DNA of 64,000 bases, from contig NZ_MRTQ01000007.1 in assembly GCF_001956215.1 (NCBI RefSeq), positions 62,001 to 126,000 on the forward strand, given 5' to 3'. This stretch comes from Paenibacillus sp. FSL R5-0490. GTDB lineage: Bacteria; Bacillota; Bacilli; Bacillales; Cytobacillaceae. The position numbers and the translations under genes were made by a program. Positions 50,676-59,776 of this stretch are shown here, one piece after another. The notes below the pieces were generated by a model. The model was not told where the DNA came from. It did no database searches and saw only the letters and a program-made list of their open reading frames with translations. How positions within the stretch are numbered: the stretch's first letter is position 1; each line of letters opens with the position of its first letter.

Positions 50676-52292
50676 TTAACACTCCAATTCCTCAAGTGCA
50701 ATCGTCTGGTACCCTTTAAAAAAGGAATCGCAGAACATATCCCACTCTTCAGCCGCTTCCATGGAAGCTTCGCTCACTTCCCCGCACACCGGGCGCTGCA
50801 GGAGATCTGTCAGCTGCTCCGCAAATCGATCAATTGTTTTCTGAGGTGCACCTGCAAGCACATTTGACACGAATTCAGCCGGCGGGTACCAGTCTGCCAC
50901 TCTCTGAATATCCCGGTAAATTTGCGTCAGCAGCAGATTGCGCGGGCCTTCCCACTGCTCATTGACGACGACATCCCGGAAGATGCGCGGCAATGACGAG
51001 AATTCCTCCATGACGCCATGGCCGGCAAAGACGGAGATGGCATCACGCAGTACCTCTGCTCCTTCGTTCGTTGCACAGATTTTCTGCAGCAGCACAAGCT
51101 CCCTTAGGTTAAACAGCTGTTTTCTCAGTTCGATCGGCTGATCAACCGGAATCCCGGCATTCAGCGGCTGGTCAAGGCGCAAGAATAGATCATAGATTTT
51201 AAAAGCGCCTGCAGCTGTACGGTGGGCGGCGTTTTCAATTTTTTTCAGCGTTCTCGCTGATAGCGGGTAATCTTTTACCTTTTTGCCAAAAACAATCCGG
51301 AAATCACCATAAAGATTGGCTTCCCGGGCTGCACGGAGCATAAAGGCGGCACAGGCGATGCCGATTTCAAGGCGGGATAGTGTCAGAACGATGCCGACTG
51401 CAACGGCCACCCCTTTTCCTGCCGGGCCAACCGGGTAAGCAAGAGCCCCATTATACTGAAATTCCCCTGTAGGCAGCTCGGCCGTGCCCATTTTCCACTT
51501 GATCCGGTTGATTTCATAGCTATTGCGCTTTTCCTTCTCCTTCTCACCAGGCAGCCAGGAGGGCACAATGAACGTGGACACTTTATCAGTGCCGGAAATC
51601 TTCGCAGTGACCACGGAATAGTCAGCATGTGCAACCGAGCAGAAAAATTTATTGCCATAAATGCGGTAGTTTTTACCATCTGGGACCGCCTCAAGCACAT
51701 TGGCAGGCAAATCGGATCCTCCCTGGATCTCCGTCATGAACTGCGCACCGATGGCAAAATCCCCGTCCAGTCCCTCTTTCGTATGCTGTAAAATTTGCTC
51801 CAGCTCAGGAATATCTTCATTCGGATATTGTTCAAGGAGTGCAATTAATCCAATCGTGCATGTCAGCGGACAGGCTACACCCGCTTCCCCCAGCTGGTGA
51901 ATCAGCATCCGCTTCGCGAAACTTTCCCAGGACGGCATGCGGCTTGAAAAAAGCCCCTCCCCAAACACTTCTTTTTCCAGCTGATGCGTTTCCAATGGTC
52001 GGACGACACGGTCAATGCGGTGATTGAAGGCATCAAAATGAAGCATATACGGACGGGATTCAGGCCTTGCTGCACTTTCTGCAAGCGTGTTCCATTTGGA
52101 CGAAACAGCCGGCGAAAAATCCTGCAGTTTATTATGTATCTGTTCATATTGCGAGCCTGCATATTTTTTTAAGGCCATTTTCAAAAAGGGATCATGCTTA
52201 TACCAATCCTGGTTGGCACGCCGATCTAAAAACTCATCAAATGTGTATGAATTCCTGCCTTTTATCTGCTGGTCCCGGGAAGTTATCGTCAT
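50676..52292 (-). CDS. AidB-like acyl-CoA dehydrogenase
   Basis: 538 residues, longer than ordinary acyl-CoA dehydrogenases (about 380), as in the AidB and long-chain branch. FAD-binding motifs are AQFMTEIQGGSDLPANVLEA (about 183-202) and YRIYGNKFFCSVAHADYSVV. The C-terminal helical part includes VLRDAISVFAGHGVMEE and QWEGPRNLLLTQ, strong AidB marks. AAAGGAGTG precedes the ATG. Divergent from a MerR regulator and an acyl-CoA ligase with a palindrome between them, so the three form a likely fatty or branched acyl-CoA unit. Confidence 0.85.
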   Translation of the reverse strand: MTITSRDQQIKGRNSYTFDEFLDRRANQDWYKHDPFLKMALKKYAGSQYEQIHNKLQDFSPAVSSKWNTLAESAARPESRPYMLHFDAFNHRIDRVVRPLETHQLEKEVFGEGLFSSRMPSWESFAKRMLIHQLGEAGVACPLTCTIGLIALLEQYPNEDIPELEQILQHTKEGLDGDFAIGAQFMTEIQGGSDLPANVLEAVPDGKNYRIYGNKFFCSVAHADYSVVTAKISGTDKVSTFIVPSWLPGEKEKEKRNSYEINRIKWKMGTAELPTGEFQYNGALAYPVGPAGKGVAVAVGIVLTLSRLEIGIACAAFMLRAAREANLYGDFRIVFGKKVKDYPLSARTLKKIENAAHRTAAGAFKIYDLFLRLDQPLNAGIPVDQPIELRKQLFNLRELVLLQKICATNEGAEVLRDAISVFAGHGVMEEFSSLPRIFRDVVVNEQWEGPRNLLLTQIYRDIQRVADWYPPAEFVSNVLAGAPQKTIDRFAEQLTDLLQRPVCGEVSEASMEAAEEWDMFCDSFFKGYQTIALEELEC

Positions 52293-52314
52293 GGAAAAAT
52301 CACTCCTTTTTTGA

Positions 52315-52366
52315 TTGACAAATACTAATTTTCAGAATTATTATAAAACTAAGCTAACGTTAACGT
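52315..52366. promoter_or_regulatory. Divergent promoter and MerR operator
   Basis: A TTGACA -35 (52315-52320) is followed 17 nt later by TTATTA (52338-52343), with ACGTTAACGT, a perfect palindrome, at 52357-52366. This dyad lies just before the merR ribosome site. TACGTTAACGTA-like operators are reported for MerR-type regulators of acyl-CoA catabolism such as LiuR. Confidence 0.5.
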
Positions 52367-52384
52367 CAACTAGGAGGATACATA

Positions 52385-52774
52385 ATGGCAGAAGAAAAGG
52401 TTTTTACCATCAGCGAGCTTGCGGCGATGTTTGACATCAGCTCCAGGACGATCCGCTATTACGAAGAAATTGGCATGCTGACTTCGGAAAACCGCGACAG
52501 CCTGACCAAGCAGCGCACCTATACGAACCGGGAACGACGGCGCCTGAAGATGATCCTGCGGGGAAAAAAACTCGGCTTCAGTCTTCAGGAAATCAGAGAA
52601 ATGATTGATCTGTATGAATCGAACCCGGAAGGCGAAGCGGAGAAAAGCAGGATTATTGCATTTGCTGACAGCAAGCTGAGAGAAATCGAAGAGCAGATTA
52701 TGCAGCTGCAAATGCTGCGGGAAGACATTTTGACGTACAAAGAAAAGTATGAAAACAGCCGGGTGAAGACATAA
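52385..52774 (+). CDS. MerR-family regulator of acyl-CoA genes (LiuR-like)
   Basis: 129 residues. HTH and wing at about 7-75: FTISELAAMFDISSRTIRYYEEIGML, then RTYTNRERRRLKMILRGKKLGFSLQEI. A short coiled coil ends the protein, with no ligand domain and no cysteine metal site. This size and lack of metal residues match LiuR/SoxR-unlike MerR proteins that control branched-chain acyl-CoA degradation. AGGAGG precedes the ATG. It probably represses or activates itself, the ligase downstream and the divergent dehydrogenase. Confidence 0.82.
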   Translation: MAEEKVFTISELAAMFDISSRTIRYYEEIGMLTSENRDSLTKQRTYTNRERRRLKMILRGKKLGFSLQEIREMIDLYESNPEGEAEKSRIIAFADSKLREIEEQIMQLQMLREDILTYKEKYENSRVKT

Positions 52775-52802
52775 ATTCATTTTTAATAAGGGGCTGAGTA
52801 TA

Positions 52803-54287
52803 GTGGGAGCAACGATTCATGGAGTATTGGAAAGAAACGCAAGGAAGTTTCCTGAAAAAGATGCTTTTATAACGGCATCGAACCGACTGACATATGGAGA
52901 CATGAACCGCCTATGCAACAGGCTGGCACGATATCTTCAGAATGAAGGAGTCCGGCGGGGCGATCGGGTTGCGGTAATGTCCCGCAATACGGAGCACTTC
53001 TTTTATGCTTTTTTTGCCTGCATGAAGATTGGCGCGATTCCGATGCCGGTGAATATCCGCCTGACACCGAAAGAATTGTCTGCTATTTTTCAAAGTGCGA
53101 ATGCTGCAGGAATTCTGTATGAGTTTGAGCTTGCTGAAACGGCTGCGGCGTTAAAAGAGAATGTAAATTTCTATTTTTCGATTCAGGATGCAGTGGAGGC
53201 TTCTTCTCATTTTTCTGCCGGCAATCTTGATGTGCCGATTGATTCGCGGGACATCTGTGAGATTCTTTTTACATCCGGAACAACCGGGATGCCAAAGGGA
53301 GTTGTATTCAGCCATGAACGCATTCTGGCGATCGCCGCCGCGGTTTCGGTTAATTTCAGCTTGTCGCATAATGATTCCATGCTCACCCTGATGCCGCTCT
53401 CCCACTCTGCTCCTTTAAATACCTTTTTCATGAGCGGGCTTTATTGCGGAGCATCTCATGTGATCGGCGACTTTACTCCAAAGGGCTTCCTGAACTGGAT
53501 TCAGCAGGAAAAGACGACCTTCTCATTTGCGGCACCTGTCGCCTATTTGCTTGCGGCCAAGGATCCGGATTTAGCTTCCTATGATTTGTCCAGCATGCGT
53601 GTCTTTGCCTATGGCGGCGGCCCGCTGGCTCTTGCCTCCTATCACCATGTGAAAAAGGCGTTCCGAAACGAAAACTTCTATCAGGTATACGGACTGACGG
53701 AAGCGGGACCTAATGGCATTCTCTTATACCCGGAAGAGCATCTGGAGAAGGCCGGAAGCATCGGCAAAAATCCGACGGTGAACATGGAGATCCGGGTCGT
53801 CCGGCCGGATGGCACCGATACGGCTCCAAATGAATACGGCGAGATTCTTCTGACTGGCGACAGCCTCATGCTTGGTTATGACAATAATCCGGATGAAACG
53901 AACGCTGTGCTGAAAGGCGGCTGGCTCTATACCGGCGACATTGCCTATCGGGATGAGGATGGCTACTTTTACATCGTGGACCGTAAAAAGGATGTCATTA
54001 TATCAGGAGGCGTGAACATTTATCCGCGTGAAATTGAAGAAGTCCTCGCGAAGCATGACGCGGTTTTGGAATCCTGTGTCGTCGGTGTGCCTCATGAAGA
54101 ATGGGGTGAGACCGTTAAAGCGGTCGTTGTGCTGAAGGGCCAGGTGTCTGAGGAAGAATTGCGGGCGTTTGCAGCCGAATATCTCGCAGAATTTAAGTGC
54201 CCGAGGATCTATTCCTTTGTGGATAAACTGCCGCGGAATGCGAGCGGGAAGATTTTGAAGCAGCAGGTGAAATTGGTGCATGCTTAA
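52803..54287 (+). CDS. AMP-dependent acyl-CoA synthetase
   Basis: 494 residues from a GTG start; AAGGGG is 9 nt upstream. ANL-superfamily motifs: A3 P-loop ILFTSGTTGMPKGVVFSH (about 155), A5 YQVYGLTEAG (about 298), A7 GWLYTGDIAYRDEDGY (about 375), A8 DRKKDVIISGGVNIYPREIEEVL, and the C-terminal catalytic Lys in LPRNASGKILKQ. It activates a carboxylic acid to its CoA thioester. The neighbours (MerR and AidB-like dehydrogenase) suggest medium-chain or branched acids; chain length is not predictable. Confidence 0.88.
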   Translation: MGATIHGVLERNARKFPEKDAFITASNRLTYGDMNRLCNRLARYLQNEGVRRGDRVAVMSRNTEHFFYAFFACMKIGAIPMPVNIRLTPKELSAIFQSANAAGILYEFELAETAAALKENVNFYFSIQDAVEASSHFSAGNLDVPIDSRDICEILFTSGTTGMPKGVVFSHERILAIAAAVSVNFSLSHNDSMLTLMPLSHSAPLNTFFMSGLYCGASHVIGDFTPKGFLNWIQQEKTTFSFAAPVAYLLAAKDPDLASYDLSSMRVFAYGGGPLALASYHHVKKAFRNENFYQVYGLTEAGPNGILLYPEEHLEKAGSIGKNPTVNMEIRVVRPDGTDTAPNEYGEILLTGDSLMLGYDNNPDETNAVLKGGWLYTGDIAYRDEDGYFYIVDRKKDVIISGGVNIYPREIEEVLAKHDAVLESCVVGVPHEEWGETVKAVVVLKGQVSEEELRAFAAEYLAEFKCPRIYSFVDKLPRNASGKILKQQVKLVHA

Positions 54288-54296
54288 TTGCGGCGA

Positions 54297-54329
54297 AAAT
54301 CAGGTGCTTAGGATAGCACCTGATTTTTT
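54297..54329 (+). terminator. Terminator of the acyl-CoA synthetase gene
   Basis: AATCAGGTGCT (54298-54308) pairs with AGCACCTGATT (54315-54325), followed by T residues. Confidence 0.85.
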
Positions 54330-54390
54330 AGAGTCACCAGCAGGAATCCGCCCCTAAAAAGGTAACTTAACCAAACAATCAGGAGGCCCC

Positions 54391-55269
54391 ATGAAGTCAA
54401 GAACCGAAACCGAGATGATGAATCTGATTTTAACAGCTGCCAAGGGTGATGAGCGCGTCCGCGCGGTAATTTTGAATGGATCCCGTGCGAATCCTAATGT
54501 AAAGAAAGATATCTTTCAGGATTATGATATTGTGTACATCGTGAGGGAAATGGAGTCCTTCACCTGTGATCATAGCTGGGTGGATGTGTTTGGCGAGCGG
54601 GTGATGATGCAGTTGCCGGAGGAGAAGGTGCTGCCGCCTGCCGATGGGCATGGCCGCTTCCCCTATCTGATGCAGTTTGTGGACGGGAACAGGATCGATC
54701 TGACGCTGATTCCGGCTGAAAGGATGGATGAGCTGCTGGAGCCTGACAGCCTGAGTGTGCTGCTTCTTGATAAGGATGGGCTGATTGGGCCCCTGCCGCC
54801 AGCCAGTGATCGGGATTATCACATTAAGAAGCCGGATGCGAAGGAGTTTGCTGATCTGTGCAATGAGTTTTGGTGGATTACGATGAATATCAGCAAAGGG
54901 CTTTGGCGCAGGGAGCTGACTTACGCAATGTTTATGCATGAGCAGATCAACCGCAATGTGCTGATAACCATGCTGGAATGGAAGGCCGGCATCGCAGCCG
55001 ATTTTACAAAGAGCGCAGGCAAAGCCGGCAAGTATCTGCCCGATTATCTTTCTGCCGGGGAATGGGAACAGTTTCAGGCTACATACTCAGACGCCGAATT
55101 TGAACACATCTGGGATGCCCTTTTTACCATGTGCTCCCTTTTCAGAAATACAGCTGTTGAGGTCGCGGAGAAACTTGGCTTTGAGTACCCCTTTGAAGAT
55201 GATAAGCGTGTGGCCGGATTCATAAAGCATGTCCGCAGTCTGCCTGCAGACGCCCAATCCATCTATTAA
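54391..55269 (+). CDS. aadK: Aminoglycoside 6-adenylyltransferase, AadK/ANT(6) family
   Basis: 292 residues. The nucleotidyltransferase signature G30-S31-R32 and the metal-binding D44 and D46 (GSRANPNVKKD and FQDYDIVYIV) are intact, as is WVDVFGERVMMQLPEE downstream. The mid region FADLCNEFWWITMNISKGLWR and the end VRSLPADAQSIY match chromosomal AadK of bacilli, which adenylates streptomycin. AGGAGG precedes the ATG. Single gene between two terminators. Intrinsic low-level streptomycin resistance is the likely effect; clinical-level resistance should not be assumed. Confidence 0.88.
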   Translation: MKSRTETEMMNLILTAAKGDERVRAVILNGSRANPNVKKDIFQDYDIVYIVREMESFTCDHSWVDVFGERVMMQLPEEKVLPPADGHGRFPYLMQFVDGNRIDLTLIPAERMDELLEPDSLSVLLLDKDGLIGPLPPASDRDYHIKKPDAKEFADLCNEFWWITMNISKGLWRRELTYAMFMHEQINRNVLITMLEWKAGIAADFTKSAGKAGKYLPDYLSAGEWEQFQATYSDAEFEHIWDALFTMCSLFRNTAVEVAEKLGFEYPFEDDKRVAGFIKHVRSLPADAQSIY

Positions 55270-55270
55270 A

Positions 55271-55296
55271 AAAATCCCCTGGGCTCAGGGGATTTT
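55271..55296. terminator. Bidirectional terminator between aadK and the permease
   Basis: AAAATCCCCT (55271-55280) and AGGGGATTTT (55287-55296) pair perfectly around six bases. Confidence 0.85.
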
Positions 55297-56604
55297 CTAG
55301 TTGTTCTTTAATTCCAGCTGTTCAAACGCAGACCAGTTCACCATTTTTTCCAACAGAATGGAGATCAGAACGCCCATCAGCAGCCCGTTTGAGATGAATG
55401 GCTGAATCAGTACAGGAAATTCCGCGAACACGGCAGACGGTGTATTCATCAGACTGATGCCGATCAGGACGGGTGCGGCTAAACGGAAGATGGTGTCTGA
55501 GTTGAACACTTTTCCGCTTAAGCTGTTGAAAGCAGTCCCGAACAGCTGCAGATACGCGACAAACAGCACGGCGTTCCCGACTGTTACCGGCATGCCCGCG
55601 AGCCATGAGCCCAAGTGCGGGACCAGGCCAATTACAGTTAATAGCGCTCCCCCAATGAAGAAGGGTGTTCTCATCAATACGCGCGTACTCTGCAGGAACC
55701 CGATCGATGAGGTGAATGGTGTATAAGGTACAAGACCAAAACCGCTTCCAATCACGGTGAAGACCGAGGTGATAAAAATCGACCCGCGGTACTCGCGTTT
55801 CCCGGATTCCTTTTTAAACAGGCGGTCCCCGGAACTGATCGAAGCGACTGTGTTGCTCAGGTTCATCAGACACGCAAAGAAGGCTACTGCCACAATTCCG
55901 ATTTCCAGGTTAGGCTGTCCCAGCGGAAAGAGTGTAAAGCTCACACCTCCGGATGCCGTTCCCTGTACTGCTTCGCCGGGAAACAGGAGATCATAGCCAA
56001 TCCAGCCTGCCAGCAATCCTATTAAAATAGAAAAATTACTGATGAGGGCGTTCCCTTTTAATTTTAATAAACTCACAAAAATGACGAGGGCGAAGGAATA
56101 AAGCGTAATCGGCACATCAATGGTGCCCTGCTCGCCGACCTTCATCATGCCTTTAAAAAAGATGAAAATCAGCTGGAAGGTTAATAGAAACAAATAAACG
56201 GACATCACCATCGGACTGAAGATTGACTTCAGCAGTGAAATGCCGTTGAATGCTGCGAGAATCAGCGTGACACCCGAAGCGAGCATCACCCCTGTCGCAA
56301 TTCCGCCTCCGATTTCTGTAAAACTCATGCCAAGGGAAGATGCGGATAGGCCAAGGTTCAGGATGACACCCCACAGCAAGCCGGAATGGCCTTCCATGAG
56401 AGGATAGCGATGCCCTTTCCAGCCTTGAAAAATGGTCGCCAGCCCCGTAAAAATAAGCGAGGCTCTCAGCATCATCGCAATTGTTTCACCCGGAAGACCG
56501 AAGACGGTTCCTACTGAAATCGGGACCATCACGGTATTTGCAAAAATGAAAAATAGCCATTGAACAGAAGAAAATATCGTCACGGTACCAAACCGTTTAT
56601 CCAA
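55297..56604 (-). CDS. NCS2-family uracil/xanthine permease-like protein
   Basis: 435 residues from a TTG start, after AAGAAG; NCS2 proteins are usually 420-450 residues. About 14 hydrophobic segments. MEGHSGLLWGVILNLG (about 70) and FGLVPYTPFTSSIGFLQSTRV (about 290-310, the conserved region of segment 10) are family features. No purine or pyrimidine genes are adjacent. The substrate is likely a nucleobase, not determined. Confidence 0.78.
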   Translation of the reverse strand: MDKRFGTVTIFSSVQWLFFIFANTVMVPISVGTVFGLPGETIAMMLRASLIFTGLATIFQGWKGHRYPLMEGHSGLLWGVILNLGLSASSLGMSFTEIGGGIATGVMLASGVTLILAAFNGISLLKSIFSPMVMSVYLFLLTFQLIFIFFKGMMKVGEQGTIDVPITLYSFALVIFVSLLKLKGNALISNFSILIGLLAGWIGYDLLFPGEAVQGTASGGVSFTLFPLGQPNLEIGIVAVAFFACLMNLSNTVASISSGDRLFKKESGKREYRGSIFITSVFTVIGSGFGLVPYTPFTSSIGFLQSTRVLMRTPFFIGGALLTVIGLVPHLGSWLAGMPVTVGNAVLFVAYLQLFGTAFNSLSGKVFNSDTIFRLAAPVLIGISLMNTPSAVFAEFPVLIQPFISNGLLMGVLISILLEKMVNWSAFEQLELKNN

Positions 56605-56739
56605 GTTGCCAACACTTCTTTCTATTATTTCGTTTCTCTAAAAATAAACTAGCTATTATTATAGTATAAATTCCTATAAATTTCTTTGAGTTTGTCTTGA
56701 GAAAAAGTGGAAATTGGGAGAAAGCGGCAGCGAATAGGA

Positions 56740-56766
56740 AAAGCCCGCAAATCCATTGCGGGCTTT
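56740..56766 (-). terminator. Terminator of the DUF1836 gene
   Basis: AAAGCCCGCAA (56740-56750) pairs with TTGCGGGCTTT (56756-56766) just past the stop codon at 56777. Confidence 0.82.
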
Positions 56767-56776
56767 CTTTCCGGAC

Positions 56777-57508
56777 TTACCCATTTAAAAACAAGGTAGC
56801 CGTTACATATTTCTTGGTCAGCGACTTGTAGTAGGCCGATAATACGGTGAGGGAGGCCGTTACAAGAATATTCGAGACGATGTCTTTCTGCTGCTCCGTA
56901 AAATCCTGAAAGCTCTCCAATGTCTGCAAAGCTTCCTGCTTGATACATCTCTCAATGCCATCATGCATGTTTTCGCCTAATATATTATGATGATGGGCTT
57001 GTTCAAAAATAGCCGCGTAAGCAGAATAAAATGGGATCGGCTCAATCAAATCGTCTGACCGGTCATCGAGATCATTAAAAAGGAGAGCCAGAATCTTTCG
57101 GATAGAATCGAAATCGAGCGTCGCTTTCAGATCCTCCACGATAAAAAGCATGGCAGCCTGGTCGACTGAATATTTTTTGCCGAGCTGCGGACTGCCAATC
57201 AGGTTCTTCACATCCCGCTTCACCCAATTCTGCACCGCCGTAGAAGATAAATGGGTAAATTCAATCTGGTTTCCCAGTGCGACAATTTCATTGATGGAAA
57301 AACCGATGTTCTGCAAGTCTGCCCGCAGCAATTTTTCAAATATCGCCGGCATTTTCGTATCGAGAAAAGCTTCCGTTGAAACTCCTCTTTTTTCATGAGC
57401 GGCTGCCCATGCCTGCTGAAGGATTTGTTTGGGCGAAAGCTCCCCTTCTCCCTTCAGCGACAGCAGGAAATCAGCCATGCTTTTCCTTGATAGCTGGAAT
57501 AATTCCAA
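56777..57508 (-). CDS. DUF1836 domain protein with MerR-like HTH
   Basis: 243 residues. Residues about 70-165 form the DUF1836 core, a MerR-like helix-turn-helix: IGFSINEIVALGNQIEFTHLSSTAVQNWVKRDVKNLIG, then KKYSVDQAAMLFIVEDLKATLDFDSIRKIL. The C-terminal helical part may bind a ligand or dimerise. Family members occur in many Firmicutes as probable DNA-binding regulators, with no assigned targets. Single gene with its own terminator. Confidence 0.75.
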   Translation of the reverse strand: MELFQLSRKSMADFLLSLKGEGELSPKQILQQAWAAAHEKRGVSTEAFLDTKMPAIFEKLLRADLQNIGFSINEIVALGNQIEFTHLSSTAVQNWVKRDVKNLIGSPQLGKKYSVDQAAMLFIVEDLKATLDFDSIRKILALLFNDLDDRSDDLIEPIPFYSAYAAIFEQAHHHNILGENMHDGIERCIKQEALQTLESFQDFTEQQKDIVSNILVTASLTVLSAYYKSLTKKYVTATLFLNG

Positions 57509-57686
57509 GGTAATCAGCCCCTGCGTTCTCTATTCAATGCTTTCATCCTAATCGTTTCCATGGTGACAGTCAATGTCTATTTCCGTTTCGCCCTGGTTAT
57601 GGCTTGCCATTTTCATAGAAAAATTATATTATATAGTCAGATGAAAAGTTCATATGAACTCAAAATAGATAAAAAAGGGTGAGGAA

Positions 57687-58568
57687 ATGGGTAAACGTAT
57701 TTTTTACTTTTTATTGACGAACGTGCTTGTTCTTTTGACAATCAGCATAATTTTCTCGCTGATTGGCGGAGGTAATTACATTAATGCCCAGGGCGGCATT
57801 GATTTCGGGGCATTGCTGGTATTCAGTGCGGTCATTGGCTTCTCCGGCTCCTTCATTTCTTTGTGGATGTCCCGCTGGATGGCTAAGAAAATGATGAATG
57901 TCCAGGTGCTGGATCCGAACGGTGCCCTTTCAGGAGCTGAACGGGACATCGTGGAGAAAGTTCACCGCCTTTCAAGAGCGGCAGGCTTAACACATATGCC
58001 GGAAGTCGGAATTTATCACTCTCCTGAAGTGAACGCTTTTGCGACAGGTCCTTCGAAAAAACGCTCGCTTGTGGCAGTTTCAACTGGATTGCTGCAGGAA
58101 ATGGACGACGATGCCATTGAAGGGGTCATCGCCCATGAGGTGGCACATATTGCGAACGGAGACATGGTCACCATGACCCTTCTTCAGGGGGTTGTCAACA
58201 CATTCGTTGTCTTCCTTGCTCGAATCGCAGCCTGGGTGGCATCCCGTTTTGTCAGAGAAGAAATGGCGCCAATTGTGCATTTCATCGCAGTAATCGTGTT
58301 CCAGATCGCCTTTTCTATCCTTGGAAGTCTTGTCGTCTTCGCCTACTCCCGCCACCGTGAGTTCCATGCGGATCGGGGCGGTGCTGACCTGGCCGGCAAA
58401 GACAAAATGACACATGCCCTGCAGAAGCTGAAAGCCTACTCCAGCCGCATCAAGGGTGAAGAGCAGACGGCGATTTCCACTTTGAAAATTAATAACAGAA
58501 GCAAAGCTTCCTTGTTTTCGACCCATCCTGATTTGGATGAGCGAATTAGACGATTGAGTGCGAAGTAA
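57687..58568 (+). CDS. htpX: Membrane metalloprotease HtpX
   Basis: 293 residues with four membrane segments (about 5-27, 40-60, 160-185, 195-220). The zinc site is HEVAH at residues 150-154 ([14 protein letters not shown]), with a third ligand Glu in [15 protein letters not shown] (about 229). HtpX is an M48 protease that degrades misfolded membrane proteins with FtsH. AAGGG lies 7 nt before the ATG. Single gene with a terminator at 58607-58640. Confidence 0.93.
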   Translation: MGKRIFYFLLTNVLVLLTISIIFSLIGGGNYINAQGGIDFGALLVFSAVIGFSGSFISLWMSRWMAKKMMNVQVLDPNGALSGAERDIVEKVHRLSRAAGLTHMPEVGIYHSPEVNAFATGPSKKRSLVAVSTGLLQEMDDDAIEGVIAHEVAHIANGDMVTMTLLQGVVNTFVVFLARIAAWVASRFVREEMAPIVHFIAVIVFQIAFSILGSLVVFAYSRHREFHADRGGADLAGKDKMTHALQKLKAYSSRIKGEEQTAISTLKINNRSKASLFSTHPDLDERIRRLSAK

Positions 58569-58606
58569 TTAAAAAGCGCCTTAAACAGATTTTCCATAGC
58601 GAAAAA

Positions 58607-58640
58607 AACAAAGCTATCCTATTGCGGGATAGCTTTTCCT
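58607..58640 (+). terminator. Terminator of htpX
   Basis: AAAGCTATCC (58610-58619) pairs with GGATAGCTTT (58627-58636), followed by T-rich sequence. Confidence 0.82.
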
Positions 58641-58725
58641 TATTTTTGTGAATGTTTTCCTCAAACTGGAGGGCTGTATCCCGCTGAGTCTTTTCCTCAT
58701 TTAGGTCTCCAACTCTCTAAAAGTT

Positions 58726-58750
58726 GTTTGCCCCCCCAATAAAAGGGTAA
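58726..58750 (+). promoter_or_regulatory. Sigma-B-like promoter ahead of the DUF378 gene
   Basis: GTTTGC (58726-58731) and GGGTAA (58745-58750) are spaced by 13 nt, close to the sigma-B consensus GTTTAA-N12-14-GGGTAT. The gene starts 100 nt downstream. Confidence 0.45.
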
Positions 58751-58850
58751 CTCCCTAATATATAGCAGAAAAAGCATCGGAGTAAGGCTGTGACGGTTTG
58801 TACCGATGCTGGCACGCTGTATGATTACTCACTTTGAGGAGGACAAGAAC

Positions 58851-59084
58851 ATGAACGGTTTCCAGCGTATTGCACTTGTACTAACGATTATAGGAGCCAT
58901 TAATTGGGGATTAATTGGATTTTTCCAATTTGATTTAGTTGCCAGCTTATTCGGAGGACAGGATGCAGTGTTATCAAGAATAGTCTATGGATTAGTGGGA
59001 ATCGCCGGTTTGATCAATCTCGGTCTCCTCTTTAAACCAAATCGTGAATATGAAACAGAACCAGAATCAAGGCCTGTGCGATAA
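58851..59084 (+). CDS. DUF378 membrane protein, YuzA-like
   Basis: 77 residues from ATG 58851 (GAGGA upstream); the longer frame from 58806 has no ribosome site. Two membrane segments (about 5-25 and 40-60) flank the conserved NWGLIGFFQFDLVASLFGG loop, the mark of DUF378. The tail is hydrophilic. B. subtilis YuzA has this size. Possibly part of the general stress regulon, given the upstream promoter. Function unknown. Confidence 0.82.
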   Translation: MNGFQRIALVLTIIGAINWGLIGFFQFDLVASLFGGQDAVLSRIVYGLVGIAGLINLGLLFKPNREYETEPESRPVR

Positions 59085-59088
59085 AATC

Positions 59089-59121
59089 AAAATCCTCCAG
59101 CCTTTAGGCAAGGGGGATTTT
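59089..59121. terminator. Bidirectional terminator after DUF378
   Basis: AAATCCTCC and GGGGGATTT arms (59090-59098 and 59113-59121) pair with one mismatch. A perfect 20-bp palindrome follows inside the next gene's 3' end (59122-59141). Confidence 0.7.
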
Positions 59122-59709
59122 TCAATCAAACGTTTGATTGAAACGATAGACCAAAAAACGCTCGTTTTCATCACCCATAAGTACCACCTCTTTGATCAGC
59201 TCAAATGGGGTGCTGTTTTCCAGATAAAATAGATAATCTTCTGAAGGGTAGTAAAGAATAATATCCATTTCACGCGGGTTCTCTTCTGCTGAGCGGAGAA
59301 TGTTGTTGACAACTTTCATAAAGATCTGCACCGAAAATGGATTGAAAAAGTAAAAATGAGTGTCCTGCGGAGTGATTTCATACTTCTGAGCCAGGATGCA
59401 ATGAAAGCTGATTCCTGCTTTTTCCCCTTTGTAAGTCCGGAGATTTTTCATTGCCTCACGGTAAAAGTCTTCACTCATTTCCACACCTGCAGCGGAAGCC
59501 CGAAAGGTATGGTATATGTAAAACGGAAGCCGGCCCTTGCCGCAGCCGAAGTCCACGAGACGGTCACTGCTTTTCAGCGTGTATTCACTGAACAGTTTTT
59601 CCAGCCCCTCATAAGGTGTAGGTTCATAGCGGTGATAGTGTAAGGAATGATGGAACCCTTTTTGGTCGCCGTGTGTATGGATATTCAGCCGTTCATCAAA
59701 ATCTTTCAT
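59122..59709 (-). CDS. Class I SAM-dependent methyltransferase
   Basis: 195 residues. SAM motif I is LVDFGCGKGRLPFYIYH (about 51-67) and the acidic end of strand 2 is AAGVEMSEDFYREA. DTHFYFFNPFSVQIF (about 116-130) takes the place of the usual motif IV (N-P-F). The N-terminus is His-rich and soluble. The substrate cannot be told. Its last codons form a 20-bp palindrome that may add to termination. Confidence 0.8.
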   Translation of the reverse strand: MKDFDERLNIHTHGDQKGFHHSLHYHRYEPTPYEGLEKLFSEYTLKSSDRLVDFGCGKGRLPFYIYHTFRASAAGVEMSEDFYREAMKNLRTYKGEKAGISFHCILAQKYEITPQDTHFYFFNPFSVQIFMKVVNNILRSAEENPREMDIILYYPSEDYLFYLENSTPFELIKEVVLMGDENERFLVYRFNQTFD

Positions 59710-59776
59710 AGCGGGCTCCTTTTAAAAAATGCCTGCTGCCATCCAATGAGGACAGCAACAGGCAGTTAGATATGTA

